Shown: positions 11,075-23,452 of the stretch, in pieces | Numbering within the stretch: position 1 is the stretch's first letter | Layout of the letters: the number at the start of each line of letters is the position of its first letter | Origin: Chamaecrista fasciculata | Lineage: Eukaryota > Streptophyta > Magnoliopsida > Fabales > Fabaceae | Assembly (NCBI GenBank): GCA_003254925.1 | Contig: QANZ01041876.1 | Location: 124,001 to 188,000, forward strand | Length of the DNA stretch: 64,000 nt | Reading direction: 5' to 3' | Notes under the pieces: model-generated | Database searches by the model: none | What the model was told of the DNA's origin: nothing | Seen by the model: the letters and a program-made list of their open reading frames with translations, nothing else | Made by a program: the position numbers and the translations under genes

Positions 11075-12788
11075 TAGAGATAGCCTAGTAGAGTAGAGTT
11101 TCTGACAAAGACACTTGCATTATAATTATACTCGGGTTATAAGTATCTTCCAGTGTATTTATTATTTTATGTATTCAAATTCTCGAATTGAGCCTTGAAC
11201 CCATCTTTCTTCATAATAGATTAAATAAACAAAAAATTATTAAATAAAATTATACTCTTATATAAATACTTATTACTATTATTTGAATTACTTTAAGATT
11301 TGATTTGTCAAAGTAATTTTATCTTTATATAGAAGTTTTTAAGACATTTCAGAAGTTGAACTTCTAGAATTTTGGAGTTTAAGAGATACTATTGTCGTTT
11401 ATAATCGAAATATTTAATTTGTACTTGACAACTGATTCTACTATATTAAAATAGGTTGTGATTATAAATTATGTAATTTAACTTCATTTGATTTTTGAAG
11501 TTCATTATAAAGTTCATGTCAATTTTTGAAAAAAAAAAGGATATTAACAAATCAAAATGATTGTTGAAAAGCAACAATAAAAAAAGAAAATTCATTTACT
11601 GAAGACGTCCAAGAAACTTGGAACACTTAGCAGCGGCTATTAACAATTCCTATAACTTACTGTTAGTTCCATTTTCTAGCAACGGTTTCCCACCGTCGTT
11701 ATTTTATGTTTTAGCGACGGTTGTGAACAGCTGGTAAACCTGGAATAATAGCGGTTCCTGTAATCGCCGCTAAAGTCTATTTTTCAATACCATTTTCTTA
11801 ATGGAACAGATTATAATTTTTTTTCTTTCAACTATATATGATGTTTTAATATTTAATAGTTTACCAAATTGATCCAAACATTTTTTATTTTGTATTTAAT
11901 TGAAATTTTAAAGTTTTCAAGATAAAATCTTGTAGAATTATGATATTCGAGGAATTTTATTTAAAAAATCAAAATATCTTGAGAGATAATTTTATATATA
12001 AAATAAGAAGTGTATGAACTCCACACTTTTTCTATTTCTTTCTATCTCTTTTTTAAACTATACAAAATGCACAAAAAAAAAAACTCAACTTTAGAAGATA
12101 CATGTGAAACTTATCCTTGGCAAGTGTAAAATTACCTAAGTTCCTAGTATCTTTTGTCGATTGAATTATAGCTCGTCCGATCAACAGTAAAATAAACATC
12201 ATGAGTCATGAGCCATGTAATGATGATGTAAAAATGGTAGCCGCTGACTTTGAAAATTGGAGATAGATAACAAAAACAAACGCATGAAAAGCGCAGTTTT
12301 TTTAATAAATTAATTTTCAAAACCCTTCAACAGAAATACAATACTTTTCTTATACTTTCTAGTTTTAATCAACTAAATAAAAACATTTAATATAAGAATG
12401 TCTTTAGATTATTAGAATTTTATTCATAAATGTACAAAGACACTCATTTTTAATTTTTTATTAGTGGGAAACTTAAAGCCACCACAAATATATGAACCCA
12501 AAATCTACTCCCAAGTCCCATCTCAACATTTTTTTTTCAGTCGGTACACGCTTTTTTTTTTTTATTTGACCAATTGGATAAATCCACCTAACACAACTCT
12601 AACTATATATAAAATTAAAGTTTGAAGTTTGAAGTTTGAAGCCATCATTAAAATATGTTCCTAGAACTTGAAATTCACTCTCACCACCAAAAGAATCCCA
12701 TTTATAAACTTGTACAAATACAATCATTTCCATCGTTTTGAGATTTTCAAATCATGCCCCACATGGGACGCTAATAAATAATAATTAT
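11075..12788. other. Intergenic sequence 3' of NQR-B, including a foldback patch
   Basis: No gene is seen. About 11620-11790 has inverted GC-rich phrases (GCAGCGGCTATTA left, TAATAGCGG...TCGCCGCTAAAG right, and CGACGG repeats), like the end of an unidentified DNA transposon. About 12560-12788 is similar to 24640-24860: both start GACCAATTGGATAAA and contain CCACATGGG. This shows it is part of the NQR duplication unit. Confidence 0.5.
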
Positions 12789-13069
12789 TGTTATAAATAA
12801 TTGTTTGTGAGTATTTACATTTGACTTTTAATATTCTCAGTGTATAGAAGTTTGAGTTTTCCTTTAGTTTTTCTATGTACATGAATATGATCTTATCCTT
12901 GCATTATGTACATTAAGTTGGTACATCTCCCTTGTATATCCTTTAGCCTATAAATAGAGGCTTTAGGTGTTGATGTAAAGTTGATGAGATGAGTTGAATG
13001 ATAAGAACCACTCTCCCCTCTTACTTTTCTCTATTCTTTGAGTATTCATATTTCTTATATTTTATAACA
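12789..13069 (+). repeat. 5' LTR of the Ty1-copia element
   Basis: 281 bp, TG...CA ends. It contains a TATA-like CTATAAATAGAGG about 110-130 bp before its 3' end, consistent with the LTR promoter. The second LTR differs from it by a modest number of substitutions and small indels. Confidence 0.92.
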
Positions 13070-16000
13070 TGTTATCAGCACGAGCCTCTACCGGTTTGAG
13101 CTTTTGGCATATGTGCACGTGTCTACTCATTCAAGCTTTTGGCATTTGTTCATGGGTCTCTATCCATTTGAGTTCTAGGTAACTGAACATGAGCCTTTAT
13201 CAGTGAGTTTTTGGTAACTACGTACAAATCTCTTCTGAATTCAATTTTGGATAATTAAAGAGGTAAGTTAATTATCTTTCAAGTTTTTTTGGTTAAAATT
13301 ACTAAAGGTAAGAAACTTTTATGCTGGATTGTTTATCATTATTGTAATATATTTTATAAGTTTATTATTGTGGTCATCTTCTTACGATTTGGAAATGTTT
13401 CATATAGCCTGAAACTAAATATGATTAAGTTTTCATATGATTAAATAAAAGTGACTCAGTCACATGTAATTGAAGTTTCATATATTTAAGTAAATGGCCC
13501 GAAGCCATATTATGTTTTGATTCAACTTTATTGAATCAATTATTGTATTCTTGCTAAAGATTAGTGCAATGAAAGGTTATTGCACATGTTGATTATTTAT
13601 CAAAGGCTATAGTTTGGTACTTTGGCTATTGAAGCTGTTTAATATCACCCTTGACGGCTAATAAACTTTGGCTATTGAAGCTGTATAATATCAGCCCCGA
13701 AGGCTTAGACTTTGGCTATTGAAGCTGTCTTATATTAGGCCTAAAAGCTAATAGTTTGACTATAGAAATGATCCTATAATGCCTTGAAGACAATAATTTG
13801 GCTATTGAAGCTGTGTTATATCAGCCATGAAGCCTAATAGTCAAATAAAAATTAATAACCTTGTAGGCGAACTTGAAGGCGAATAGAAATATATTTTGTG
13901 CAATTGCTGATAGCAATTACGGTGTTGTTAAACAAATATATTTGTCAATAGTCCTGAAGACTAACATCAATCTAAATATTTGATAGACCTGAAGGCCTAT
14001 ATCAAAATAAATGTTTTTATTTTAGATGTGGACTGATTGATGAATTTTAAGATTTGTTATGTGATCATTATTAATCTTGTGAAGTGTTTGATATATCAAA
14101 ATTATTGAGATTGAGTCTCTTGTAGAGACGGTGTTTGATATATTGATATTGCGTCTCCAAAAGAGACGAGAGTGACCATATGTCAATTATTAAATGAAAA
14201 TGTCATTGATTTAATTTGACAAGTGAACCCGTAGTTCACAGTACATTTATTCTAATAATAATTAATTTTATCTGAAAGAAAGAGAATTGAAAGATCTCAC
14301 AAAGATACTCTGGAAGAGTAATAATATATACTCTAGAAGAGTATGAATCTCATATTAAAAGGATTATATTTTTTGTCATAACCCTATAGTGGTTTGGTAT
14401 TTGGATATTATTAAAGTATGATATCAATAAACTCAAGGAAAATTTGAGTATAGGATATGAATGAGTTCTTACATCTTGGTATCTTAATGAATATGAGATA
14501 GTTCCTGAAGAACTAAATATGGTATGGTTCCTGAATAACTGAATATGAGATAGTTCCTAAAGAACTAAATATGGTATGGTTCCTGAATAACTGAATATGA
14601 GATAGTTTCTAAAGAACCAAATATGAGATAGTTCCCGAAGAACTAAATCCTTTTATTTATTTTATTTATCTCCTTTATTTCTTTGAATTATATATATATA
14701 TATATATATATTCTATTATCATTTTTCATTTGGTTAATCATTTATATGTTAATAATGTATTACTTTATTTCTTTTAGCCTTTTCATCTATTTTTATATGA
14801 TCTCTTGTTTGAGTATAAATCATGTATCCATCATATTGTACGTCATACGATCAAATATCTTGTTGAATTATATCAAGCTTTCCTAAAGGAAAGTAAAATA
14901 TGATGGAGGAAAAAGGAAATATAATATCGGACATGTGATCGTATGCTCCGGTAGAGCTCTCCATCTTGTACTATATTTGTATTAGTACAATTAAAACATA
15001 TGTTGTAATGAACTAGAGGTTCCTTAATTTAAAGGAGTAATGAACCGGAAGTTCATTAATTTAAAGGATACGTTTATAATTTTGTATGACCGGTTAGACC
15101 ATTCCGGTTCATGAATAATGCGAACTCAAATTAATGCCTATTAAAGAACCAAAGGTTTCTTGTATATAATAAGTTCTTATGCTGCACGTTCTCAAAGAAA
15201 ATTGGTTTTAAAACCATTACCAGCAAAAGTTGGGATTTGATCCCTTGGAATTTTTGAACGCGTTCATAGAAAAATTGTGGACCTGAAGTGCCACCTTGTG
15301 GACATGTTGATCCACTTTGTTCAAATAAAAAGATTGAGCTCAAGTTTTGGATTATTCCATTAAGAACATTTTATAATGCTGGTAAATTTATATCCCAAGT
15401 TTTAAAGGGCTATTATATGCTAGTTAGGATAAATGTGGTACATCATGTTGTTTATGCCCACATGGTAAATGGTCTTGTTGAATAATTAAATTCCTGATGA
15501 GAACATATCAATTTATATGATGCAACGCTTGTACGCATTAAACTAACAACGTATCGTAAATTTTCCCCTATGCTATTGGCTTTGGGTCAAGAGCCGCATA
15601 TTTTTCATCTAAGAATTCTTTGGATGCTGGACTTATATTGCTTCACCATGTGAGTCAGAATGGGCCCCAACAAAAATTGAGAATATCAGTTGGGTATGGA
15701 TCCCGCTCAATTATTAAATATCTTAAACTCCTGAAGGGTCAATGAAATTAATTTTTCAGCATTAGGGGGAGAAAGAAAATAGCTGGAAAAATGAATTAAA
15801 AGGAATGCATGGTTATTATATACGTTTGATCCTCATGTGAACTTGAAGTTCAAAGAATAATTTATTTGAAGAATATTGTAAATAAATTGCAAAATGCATT
15901 CACTGACCCATAGAAATGATAAAGATAGATTTTCCAGCTGAAAATGCTCCAATATATATTGAAGTCCCTGAACGAACTAATCGGTTCCAGAGATAAAAAT

Positions 16001-16103
16001 CCTCAAAAATAAAAGGAGCATCTGAAAAAGATGGTTAAATCGAGGAAATATATGAAGACATAAATGATAGAGATTGTGCCCTAGGGTCAATCATCCTTTA
16101 GAT

Positions 16104-18196
16104 ATGTTGGGAACATATCAATTAATTTATGGAGATAAATTAATGGTTATCATATTATTAGCATGTTTACTATGATAACAGTCCATGATTAATTATGAGA
16201 TAGTTAATCTAAACAGTCCCTGGTCGCTCATTCGAGTGGGAGCTTGAATTGAACTAAGACCAGCATGACCTCGGTGCATGAGATGCACGCACTAGATGCT
16301 GGNNNNNNNNNNNNNNNNNNNNNNNNNNNNNNNNNNNNNNNNNNNNNNNNNNNNNNNNNNNNNNNNNNNNNNNNNNNNNNNNNNNNNNNNNNNNNNNNNN
16401 NNNNNNNNNNNNNNNNNNNNNNNNNNNNNNNNNNNNNNNNNNNNNNNNNNNNNNNNNNNNNNNNNNNNNNNNNNNNNNNNNNNNNNNNNNNNNNNNNNNN
16501 NNNNNNNNNNNNNNNNNNNNNNNNNNNNNNNNNNNNNNNNNNNNNNNNNNNNNNNNNNNNNNNNNNNNNNNNNNNNNNNNNNNNNNNNNNNNNNNNNNNN
16601 NNNNNNNNNNNNNNNNNNNNNNNNNNNNNNNNNNNNNNNNNNNNNNNNNNNNNNNNNNNNNNNNNNNNNNNNNNNNNNNNNNNNNNNNNNNNNNNNNNNN
16701 NNNNNNNNNNNNNNNNNNNNNNNNNNNNNNNNNNNNNNNNNNNNNNNNNNNNNNNNNNNNNNNNNNNNNNNNNNNNNNNNNNNNNNNNNNNNNNNNNNNN
16801 NNNNNNNNNNNNNNNNNNNNNNNNNNNNNNNNNNNNNNNNNNNNNNNNNNNNNNNNNNNNNNNNNNNNNNNNNNNNNNNNNNNNNNNNNNNNNNNNNNNN
16901 NNNNNNNNNNNNNNNNNNNNNNNNNNNNNNNNNNNNNNNNNNNNNNNNNNNNNNNNNNNNNNNNNNNNNNNNNNNNNNNNNNNNNNNNNNNNNNNNNNNN
17001 NNNNNNNNNNNNNNNNNNNNNNNNNNNNNNNNNNNNNNNNNNNNNNNNNNNNNNNNNNNNNNNNNNNNNNNNNNNNNNNNNNNNNNNNNNNNNNNNNNNN
17101 NNNNNNNNNNNNNNNNNNNNNNNNNNNNNNNNNNNNNNNNNNNNNNNNNNNGTAATATTTTAATTCAATTATCTAGAGTTTGAGACTTGGTGAGATTGAC
17201 TTAAAGATATTCTGGGAATTCTTTAATTCAATATTGTTGGGATATAACAAATTAGTTATAACTATCTAAGAGTTAGTTAGTTATTTTTAATTTATTAAAT
17301 TCCCACAAAATATGGGGAAGTTGGCGCATGGAGAGAGAGATTTGGGAAGATTTGATCTTCCAAATTGATTCTCCTAGATTGCATTTTGATTCCTATTTTA
17401 ATATTAAGGTAATATTTTAAATAGGAAATCAAGTCCTAAAATTATGATATTAAGATATCATAATATTATAATTTGATAATTATATGATTTTAGGTCTAAC
17501 CAAAATTATAATTATCAAAATTCCCAAACCCTATAAATAGGCAAGCCATGAGTCGAATTATACATGCCAATTCTAGAGAGAGAAAAATTTCGATTTTGAT
17601 CTAAGTCTAGAGAGAGAATTCACAAACTTGAGAATTGGATTCTTGAGAGTGAAATCACAAAAGGGTGAGAGCCTCATGCACATAGGAAATTCGACTTAGC
17701 CTAGTTCCTCTTAGAGTCAAAATTCGATTTTGTCTTGGTGAGGAGAGAGAAAAGAAATTCGCAACCTAGCTTTCCTAGAGAGAGAAAGTGGCGCAATATT
17801 AAGAGTTAATATTGTGGAAGGTTGTGTGAGATCAAGAAAAGTTCTTGATCAAGGCGCCATCAAGTTCTTGGACATTCAAGAAGGGTTCTTGAATTCAAAA
17901 GAACACCCGTAGATAAAGGTTCCGGATTCACTTGAGAAGTGAAGGAGGCTAGCACCTAGGCATCTCCAAACTGTTCGTGTGGATTACCGGCAGAGGAAGG
18001 ACGCGTCAAGTGGACTTCTTGGGAACGCCCCGTTCAACTAAAAGCGATTGAAACTCTGAGGTATACCACTTAACCAAAAGTTTTAAATTCAGCTAGCGGA
18101 TCCGTTTGGGAATTCTTGGACCTGGGCGTTTATTGTTTCTTTAAATTTTAAATTTTACATGCTTCCGCTGCCTTAGGCGCCCTTGGATTCCCCAAC
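16104..18196. mobile_element. Probable nested LTR-type insertion inside the copia element, containing the gap
   Basis: Copia coding similarity breaks at about 16100 and resumes at about 18197. The intervening DNA begins TGTTGGGAAC and ends TTCCCCAACA, the inverted TG/CA ends usual for an LTR. A second TGTTGGGATATAAC occurs at 17235. Sequence 17550-18100 is rich in GAGAGAGA and CTTGATCAAG phrases and has a TATA-like CCTATAAATAGGC. The flanks give only an ATA match, so the duplication is unclear. Because 849 bases are N, I cannot say if this is a solo LTR or a larger element. Confidence 0.5.
16303..17151. other. Assembly gap (run of N)
   Basis: 849 undetermined bases. Open frames spanning the run are artefacts. 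Confidence 1.
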
Positions 18197-19956
18197 AATA
18201 AAGAATGAAAAATCTCCGGAAGAAGGTACCTGAAAGTGCAGAAAATAATGAGATCTCAATATGTTTATTATTGCCAAAGTATGGAACCGATATGAAAATA
18301 TTGTCGACAAAGTATTTAAATATAATGTAGCGCTACAAAATACAAATTATAAAGAAATTGAGGATCATGAGTAATAATTCGTCGAAGAGTGTCGACGTTA
18401 GAAATTGGCCAAATTGAAAAGAAAGGATCCAAGATGAATAAAACTCACTCGAGAAATGTGGAAATTTTTGGACTTGAAGTCCATAGACATGATGGTGTAT
18501 AGCCAGCATGATGGTGTACAACTAGTTAAATATAATTAAGTCTTTGTGCGAAAAGAAACGAGAAATTGAAAATTTTGACATACAAAGACTAGAACTTTAT
18601 TTAAGGAGTTTAATTCTCCCATGGTGGATGCAATTATTTTTGAATATATGATCAAGTTGTTTATAAAAGACTTTGATGTCCAAATATTTGAAGGTGTGAA
18701 ATTAGTGGGGTACAAATGAGTTTATGAGTAAAATCGTAATGAAAATGAAAGACTAAAGTCGTAAGATATAAACTCAAAGGTCTCACATTGAATATGTAAA
18801 GACATATTCTCTAGAGATGGATGCAATCCCGAAGATGGATGCGACCCCCTTCAAATATTTTAGTAGTCTGGCATTGTATGAAAAACTGGATATGCATCTA
18901 ATGAGTTTGGTTATAGTCCATTCATATGGCTTATTGAACAATGAAATTTATATGAAAATCCTTGAAAGATTATAGAAAGCATGCTAGATGTTTTGTTCAA
19001 TAAAGATGAATAAAATCCTACATGGGTTTGAAAAAAAACCTGGACATATATGTGGTACAGTTATCTCAAAAAAATATTATTTAAAAGATATCACACTGTG
19101 TATATTTATTATTGTTGGAACTCCTGAAGAGTTCAAAACATAGTAAAATATTGATAGTTTTGCAAGAAAGATTTTGCAAAGATAAAATTTTGTCTCATCT
19201 TACAAATTAAGCAAATTATAATAGTGAGGTTATTACTCATATTATGTAAAAAAAAATGTATTGAGATAGTTCCACATGGATAAGGTGCATGAACATGGTG
19301 TAACCATGATGGTTAGATAAATCATTTGAAGTGATAAAGTATCCTATTAACCTAAAATGAAGATGCAATTCTTTGGTCCTGTAGTACCATATCTTCATAT
19401 TATAAGTGGATTACTGTTTTCAGTACACTTGCTAGCGAGATATAGTTCTTCATTACAAGGAATGAAAAATATTTTATAGATAAAGGTTTATTTAAATAAA
19501 TTTAGTTCACCATTCCTTGATGATGTAGATGCTAGCTTATTATCTGATCTTCAGAGACAATGCATAAAGCAAATCAATAATGTGTTTAGTTGAGACTACT
19601 AATTCAACACATCCAGAAGATGTGTAATTTGTTTTTGCAGAAAAATGTGTCAACCTTATTGTATGAAGATAATATGATATGTATAGCGAAACGACATAGA
19701 AGTTCAACAAGTTCGGTCAAGTGATAATTTAGCATATTTTTATGGAGGCATTTCCAATTGCAGCATTTGAGAAATTTGTTTATCAAATTGGAATGTGTCA
19801 ATTAAAAGATCTTTAGTGATGTTCTGATGAGGGGGAGATACACGCTGTACTCTTTTTCCCTTCGCCATGGTTTTGTCCCACTGGGTTTTCCTGGCAAGGT
19901 TTTTAATGAGACAACTTGTAATGCGTATCAATAAATTGTGAATATTCAAAGGGAAG

Positions 19957-20238
19957 TGTTATAAATAATTGTTTGTGAATATCCACATTTGACTTTTGGT
20001 ATTCTCAGTGTATAGAAGTTTGAGTTTTCCTTTAGTTTCTCTATGTACATGAATATGATCTTATCCCTGCATTATGTACATTAAGTTGGTACATCTCCTT
20101 GTAGATCCTTTAGCCTATAAATAGAGAGGCTTTAGGTGTTGATGTAAAGTTGATGAGATGAGGTGAATGATAAGAACCACTCTCCCCTCTTACTTTTCTC
20201 TATTCTTTGAGTATTCATATTTCTTATATTTTATAACA
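19957..20238 (+). repeat. 3' LTR of the Ty1-copia element
   Basis: 282 bp, colinear with the 5' LTR and followed by the ATTAT target duplication. The upstream segment (GAGGGGGAGA, then TTTTGTCCCACTGGGTTTTC at about 19.87 kb) is the conserved copia 3' region. Confidence 0.92.
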
Positions 20239-20254
20239 ATTATAATAATAATAA

Positions 20255-20720
20255 GGTGAAACAGCCATTTTTGGTCCTAAATGTATGCCCTAATGTTCAT
20301 TATGTTTAAAATATTTAGATTGGTCCTATATGTTGGCAAAATGATTCATTTTGGTCCTAAATATTGGTAAAATATTTCATTTTGGTTCCAAATTATTAAA
20401 TTTGATCATATTTCTCTCGTCTCTCATTTTAAGTTAGGACTCATTAAGAAGAACTCGTAGCTCTGAATTTGTCGCATTTGAATTTGAAACGAGAGAGACA
20501 TGATCAATTTTATTTGTTTGATCATGAAATTAACGGTCTACTTTAAGAACTTATTTGACCTCGTTTGTTGACGTTCCCAACTGAATAGAGAAAGTACTCC
20601 TCGAGAACAATACGTAGCTTTAAACTTGTCACGTTTCAACTTGAAACAAGCCATATTCAATAGTTTAGGACCAAAATGAACATCAGGACTTACATTTAGG
20701 ACCAAAATGACACTTTAACC
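20255..20720. mobile_element. Foldback MITE (Mutator-like) next to the copia 3' LTR
   Basis: A 466-bp element with ends GGTGAAACAGCC and, inverted, GGTTAAAGTGTC, followed in both arms by TTTTGGTCCTAAATGT. The flanks are TAATAATAA (20246-20254) and TAATAACAA (20721-20729), an 8-of-9 match to a 9-bp duplication. It begins only 16 bp after the copia element. Degenerate relatives lie at about 4.4, 9.7 and 32.3 kb. Confidence 0.7.
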
Positions 20721-20906
20721 TAATAACAATAATAATAATAAACTTGGACACTATTGGGACACAATTTCAAAACCATGCTGTCATGAACAGCTAGTCTTGT
20801 GAATCGTACAAATGAGATATATATCCACAAATATTAACTGAAATTCACAGCTTATTTAAACATCTTGGTACATAAATATTTTTTTTAAAAAAAAAAAAGG
20901 TTGCTT

Positions 20907-22532
20907 TCATTCAACTTTGGCCTGAAGTTGCAAGGTAAATGCCTTCAAGGCCAAGAGAGTTCCCTTCAACCTATTCTTGGCATCTTCATCAATCAAGTCT
21001 CCATCATCATTGAACTTTGCAGGTGGTTGAAATGCATTGAGGAAGAACTCAGGCTTGTTGATGAAATGGAGATCAAGAAACACACCAATATGACGAAGGT
21101 GAAACTGGCCTCTTGCACCACCTAGTGTTCCTCCAGCACTTACAATTGCAGCAGCTTTACCACCCCAAACATTGGGTGGTCTAGAAGCCCAATCAAGCGC
21201 ATTCTTCATTGGTGCTGATTATACAACAAGAAACAATATAACTCTAAAACTTCACAAAAAGGAATTTGGATTTCTTGTAGTGTACTATATATATAGATGT
21301 AGTACTGAGAGAAAAATAAATAGTTAGAAAGAGAAAATGTTAGTGAAACTCACAATTCTGACATTTTCTTTCTCTAATTTTTCTTTTTTCTCTCAATATT
21401 ATATATGTAGTGCACTGTAGGGATTCATGCCCCACAAAAAGCTTGATATAGAAATAAGAAAACCAGCAGATACAGCTTTGTTTGATGCTCTTTGTCTTTT
21501 TTTATCATTTTTTATGTAGCAGCCTCTTTTTCTTTTTGGGTAGGAGGAGCATAACCTTTTCTAATCATTAAATAAACTTAATGAGTATGTTTAATTAATA
21601 TACTTATTAATAGAATATTCTATATCATTTTGTTATTTTGTCTAGGCCAATAGTTTTTTTTATCCTCAAACTATGAAATTAGTTTTATTTTGGTACTCAA
21701 ACTTTTACATTTGTTCCACTCTATTAGTTCAACATATGATTTTGTCTAATTTCTGCTAGTCACGATAACTAAGATGAATCATTTCTCTCTTATATACAAG
21801 ACATATCAAATATCAACAAAGGCATATATTTAAGTATACTCCTAAAGTTAGGTTGAAAATATCAAAATATGATGAAAGCAAGTGACGAATACATTCTTGA
21901 TAGTACTACTACCTCAGATCGAATTTCTTGCGTGCATTGAAACATCACCGAGGAGCAAAATTTCACAGGGCAAAAATCTAGAAGAATTTCTTATTATATA
22001 CAACATATTTTGTAAACTAGTTCAAGAATTCAACACCAATTCATCGGAGAGTGTATGTATGTATGTATCGCCTTGAATCGAAGAGTGAAATTGATTTCTC
22101 AAAAGATTAAATTGAATTAGAGTGAGAAATTGAATGAGATCAACAAAATCGTACCAGAAACGGAGAAATTATACTCGGGAGAAGCAAAGAGAATGCTATC
22201 AGCGTCCTGAATTTTCTGGCGGAAAGCTTCGACTTCAGGCGGGAATGTGCCTTGTTTTTCGAGATCGGTGTTCAACATAGGCAAAGGAGCGATGTCTACG
22301 TACTCGATTTGAATACCTTGAACACTTTCTTTGCTTAGCTCGATCGCTAATCAGATTCATCATCAATCAAAATCGCATTCAGATCATAGAGAATTAAAAG
22401 TCAAAGACAAACAGAGATGGATATAGTAATTAATTAATTACCAGATCGAATAAGGCCTCTGTTATAAGAAGCTTGGCGGAGGGAGCCACAGAGAGCCACC
22501 ACTTTCACCGGAGCTGTGGCTGCGAGCGCCAT
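20907..22532 (-). CDS. NQR: NAD(P)H:quinone oxidoreductase, FMN-dependent (NQR), tandem copy B
   Basis: Three exons, 22442-22532, 22155-22346 and 20907-21214, join in frame to 196 aa, the usual plant NQR length. Exon 2 is 192 nt as in copy A, and both intron phases match. Visible: phosphate loop CGSLRQ (res. 15-20), NTDLEKQG, PEYNFSVS, DWASRPPNVWGGK, the glycine-rich AGGTLGGARG, LRHIGVFLDLHF and a C-terminal LQLQAKVE. Intron 1 (95 bp) and intron 2 (940 bp) are short compared with copy A. It lies about 10.7 kb upstream of copy A on the same strand, a tandem duplicate. The start codon is the first ATG of the frame and gives MALAATAPVK, like the MALSAVKG start of copy A. It looks functional. Confidence 0.95.
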
Positions 22533-22575
22533 TGTTGATCGTGTGAGCGATGAAAATTGAAGAACAAAGAAGAAT

Positions 22576-22597
22576 GAAGAAGAAGAAGAAGAAGAAG
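22576..22597. repeat. GAA microsatellite in the NQR-B leader region
   Basis: A short (GAA)n run about 45 bp before the NQR-B start codon, so probably in its 5' leader (a TTC/CTT tract in the mRNA sense), a common feature of plant 5' UTRs. Confidence 0.6.
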
Positions 22598-22609
22598 ATT
22601 TGAGGAATG

Positions 22610-23452
22610 AAGAGATAGATCTTGAATTTTGAGGGTAGGATTGGTTCTGTTCTTATAGGATTTGAATAATAGAGAGCGCGGGTATTATTTATACTGAGTG
22701 GGGTCCACCACTTCCATTAAGCATATGATTAGATTAGTGTGGGTGGCTGCTACACCAAAAGGGGCGGCTACTTAGAACCATAATAACATCAGCATCATAA
22801 TTAAAGCTTAAACAAGTTAAAAGTTTCATTAAAAAATTCAATATAAATTAATCTCCACTATTTGGATGTAATAATATTATTAATATGATATGATGAAATT
22901 AAATGATAAAAAATTCAGTAATACTTTTGTACTGATTTCTTTAAGATGTACTAAATATTTTTGCCTAATAAAAAACTGTCACTTTTATGTAAATGCAATT
23001 AAATTTATGATTTTTCAGATGAAATAAATAATATTAAAATAAATTTCACAGAGAAATATTTTAATAAGTTATATTTTCTAAAAAGTATGTATATGTTTTA
23101 TTAAAATAAAAGAGTGAGCTAAATTATTTGGATGAGAATAACAGATTATCCTTTTTCTGTTTAGAAAGTACTCTATAATATGTTTTCTTACAGAATAATT
23201 TGATTTATTTATTTTTTTTCTATCAAGCAGTCAATGCCAAGATATAATTAATGAACGAAAATCTTCTTCTTTTCCTTATGAGACCATCATTAATTAATCA
23301 ATAGATGTCTATCAACAACTCACAAATTTATAGTGTGGTTGGATGCATATCACCAAAATTTCACTCGTATGAACTATGAACCATATTGATTCGCATTTAT
23401 TTGCCTTTCTATTGCACTTTTAAAGTTTTCATTATCAAAATCTTATAAATTA
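22610..23452. other. Upstream region of NQR-B
   Basis: The first ~150 bp should hold the promoter. The rest is AT-rich with no gene or clear repeat. Confidence 0.4.

Larger units (their letters stand above)
12789..20238 (+). mobile_element. Ty1-copia LTR retrotransposon, decayed, 7.45 kb
   Basis: The two LTRs (12789-13069 and 19957-20238) start TGTTATAAATAATTG and end TTTTATAACA. A 5-bp duplication ATTAT lies at 12784-12788 and 20239-20243. After the 5' LTR comes a tRNA-Met-like primer-binding site (TGTTATCAGCACGAGCC). A purine tract AAAGGGAAG precedes the 3' LTR. Broken frames match copia integrase (SPMLLALGQEPHIFHLRI at about 15.56 kb, ALGGE at about 15.76 kb), RT-region phrases (18.2-19.0 kb) and the 3' end (EVQQVRSSDNLA at 19.7 kb). 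Order integrase before RT confirms copia. Stops and shifts throughout make it inactive. It contains a sequencing gap and a nested insertion. Confidence 0.92.

Noticed and set aside
16265..17183. Two ~295-codon open frames
   Set aside because: They consist almost wholly of N from the assembly gap.
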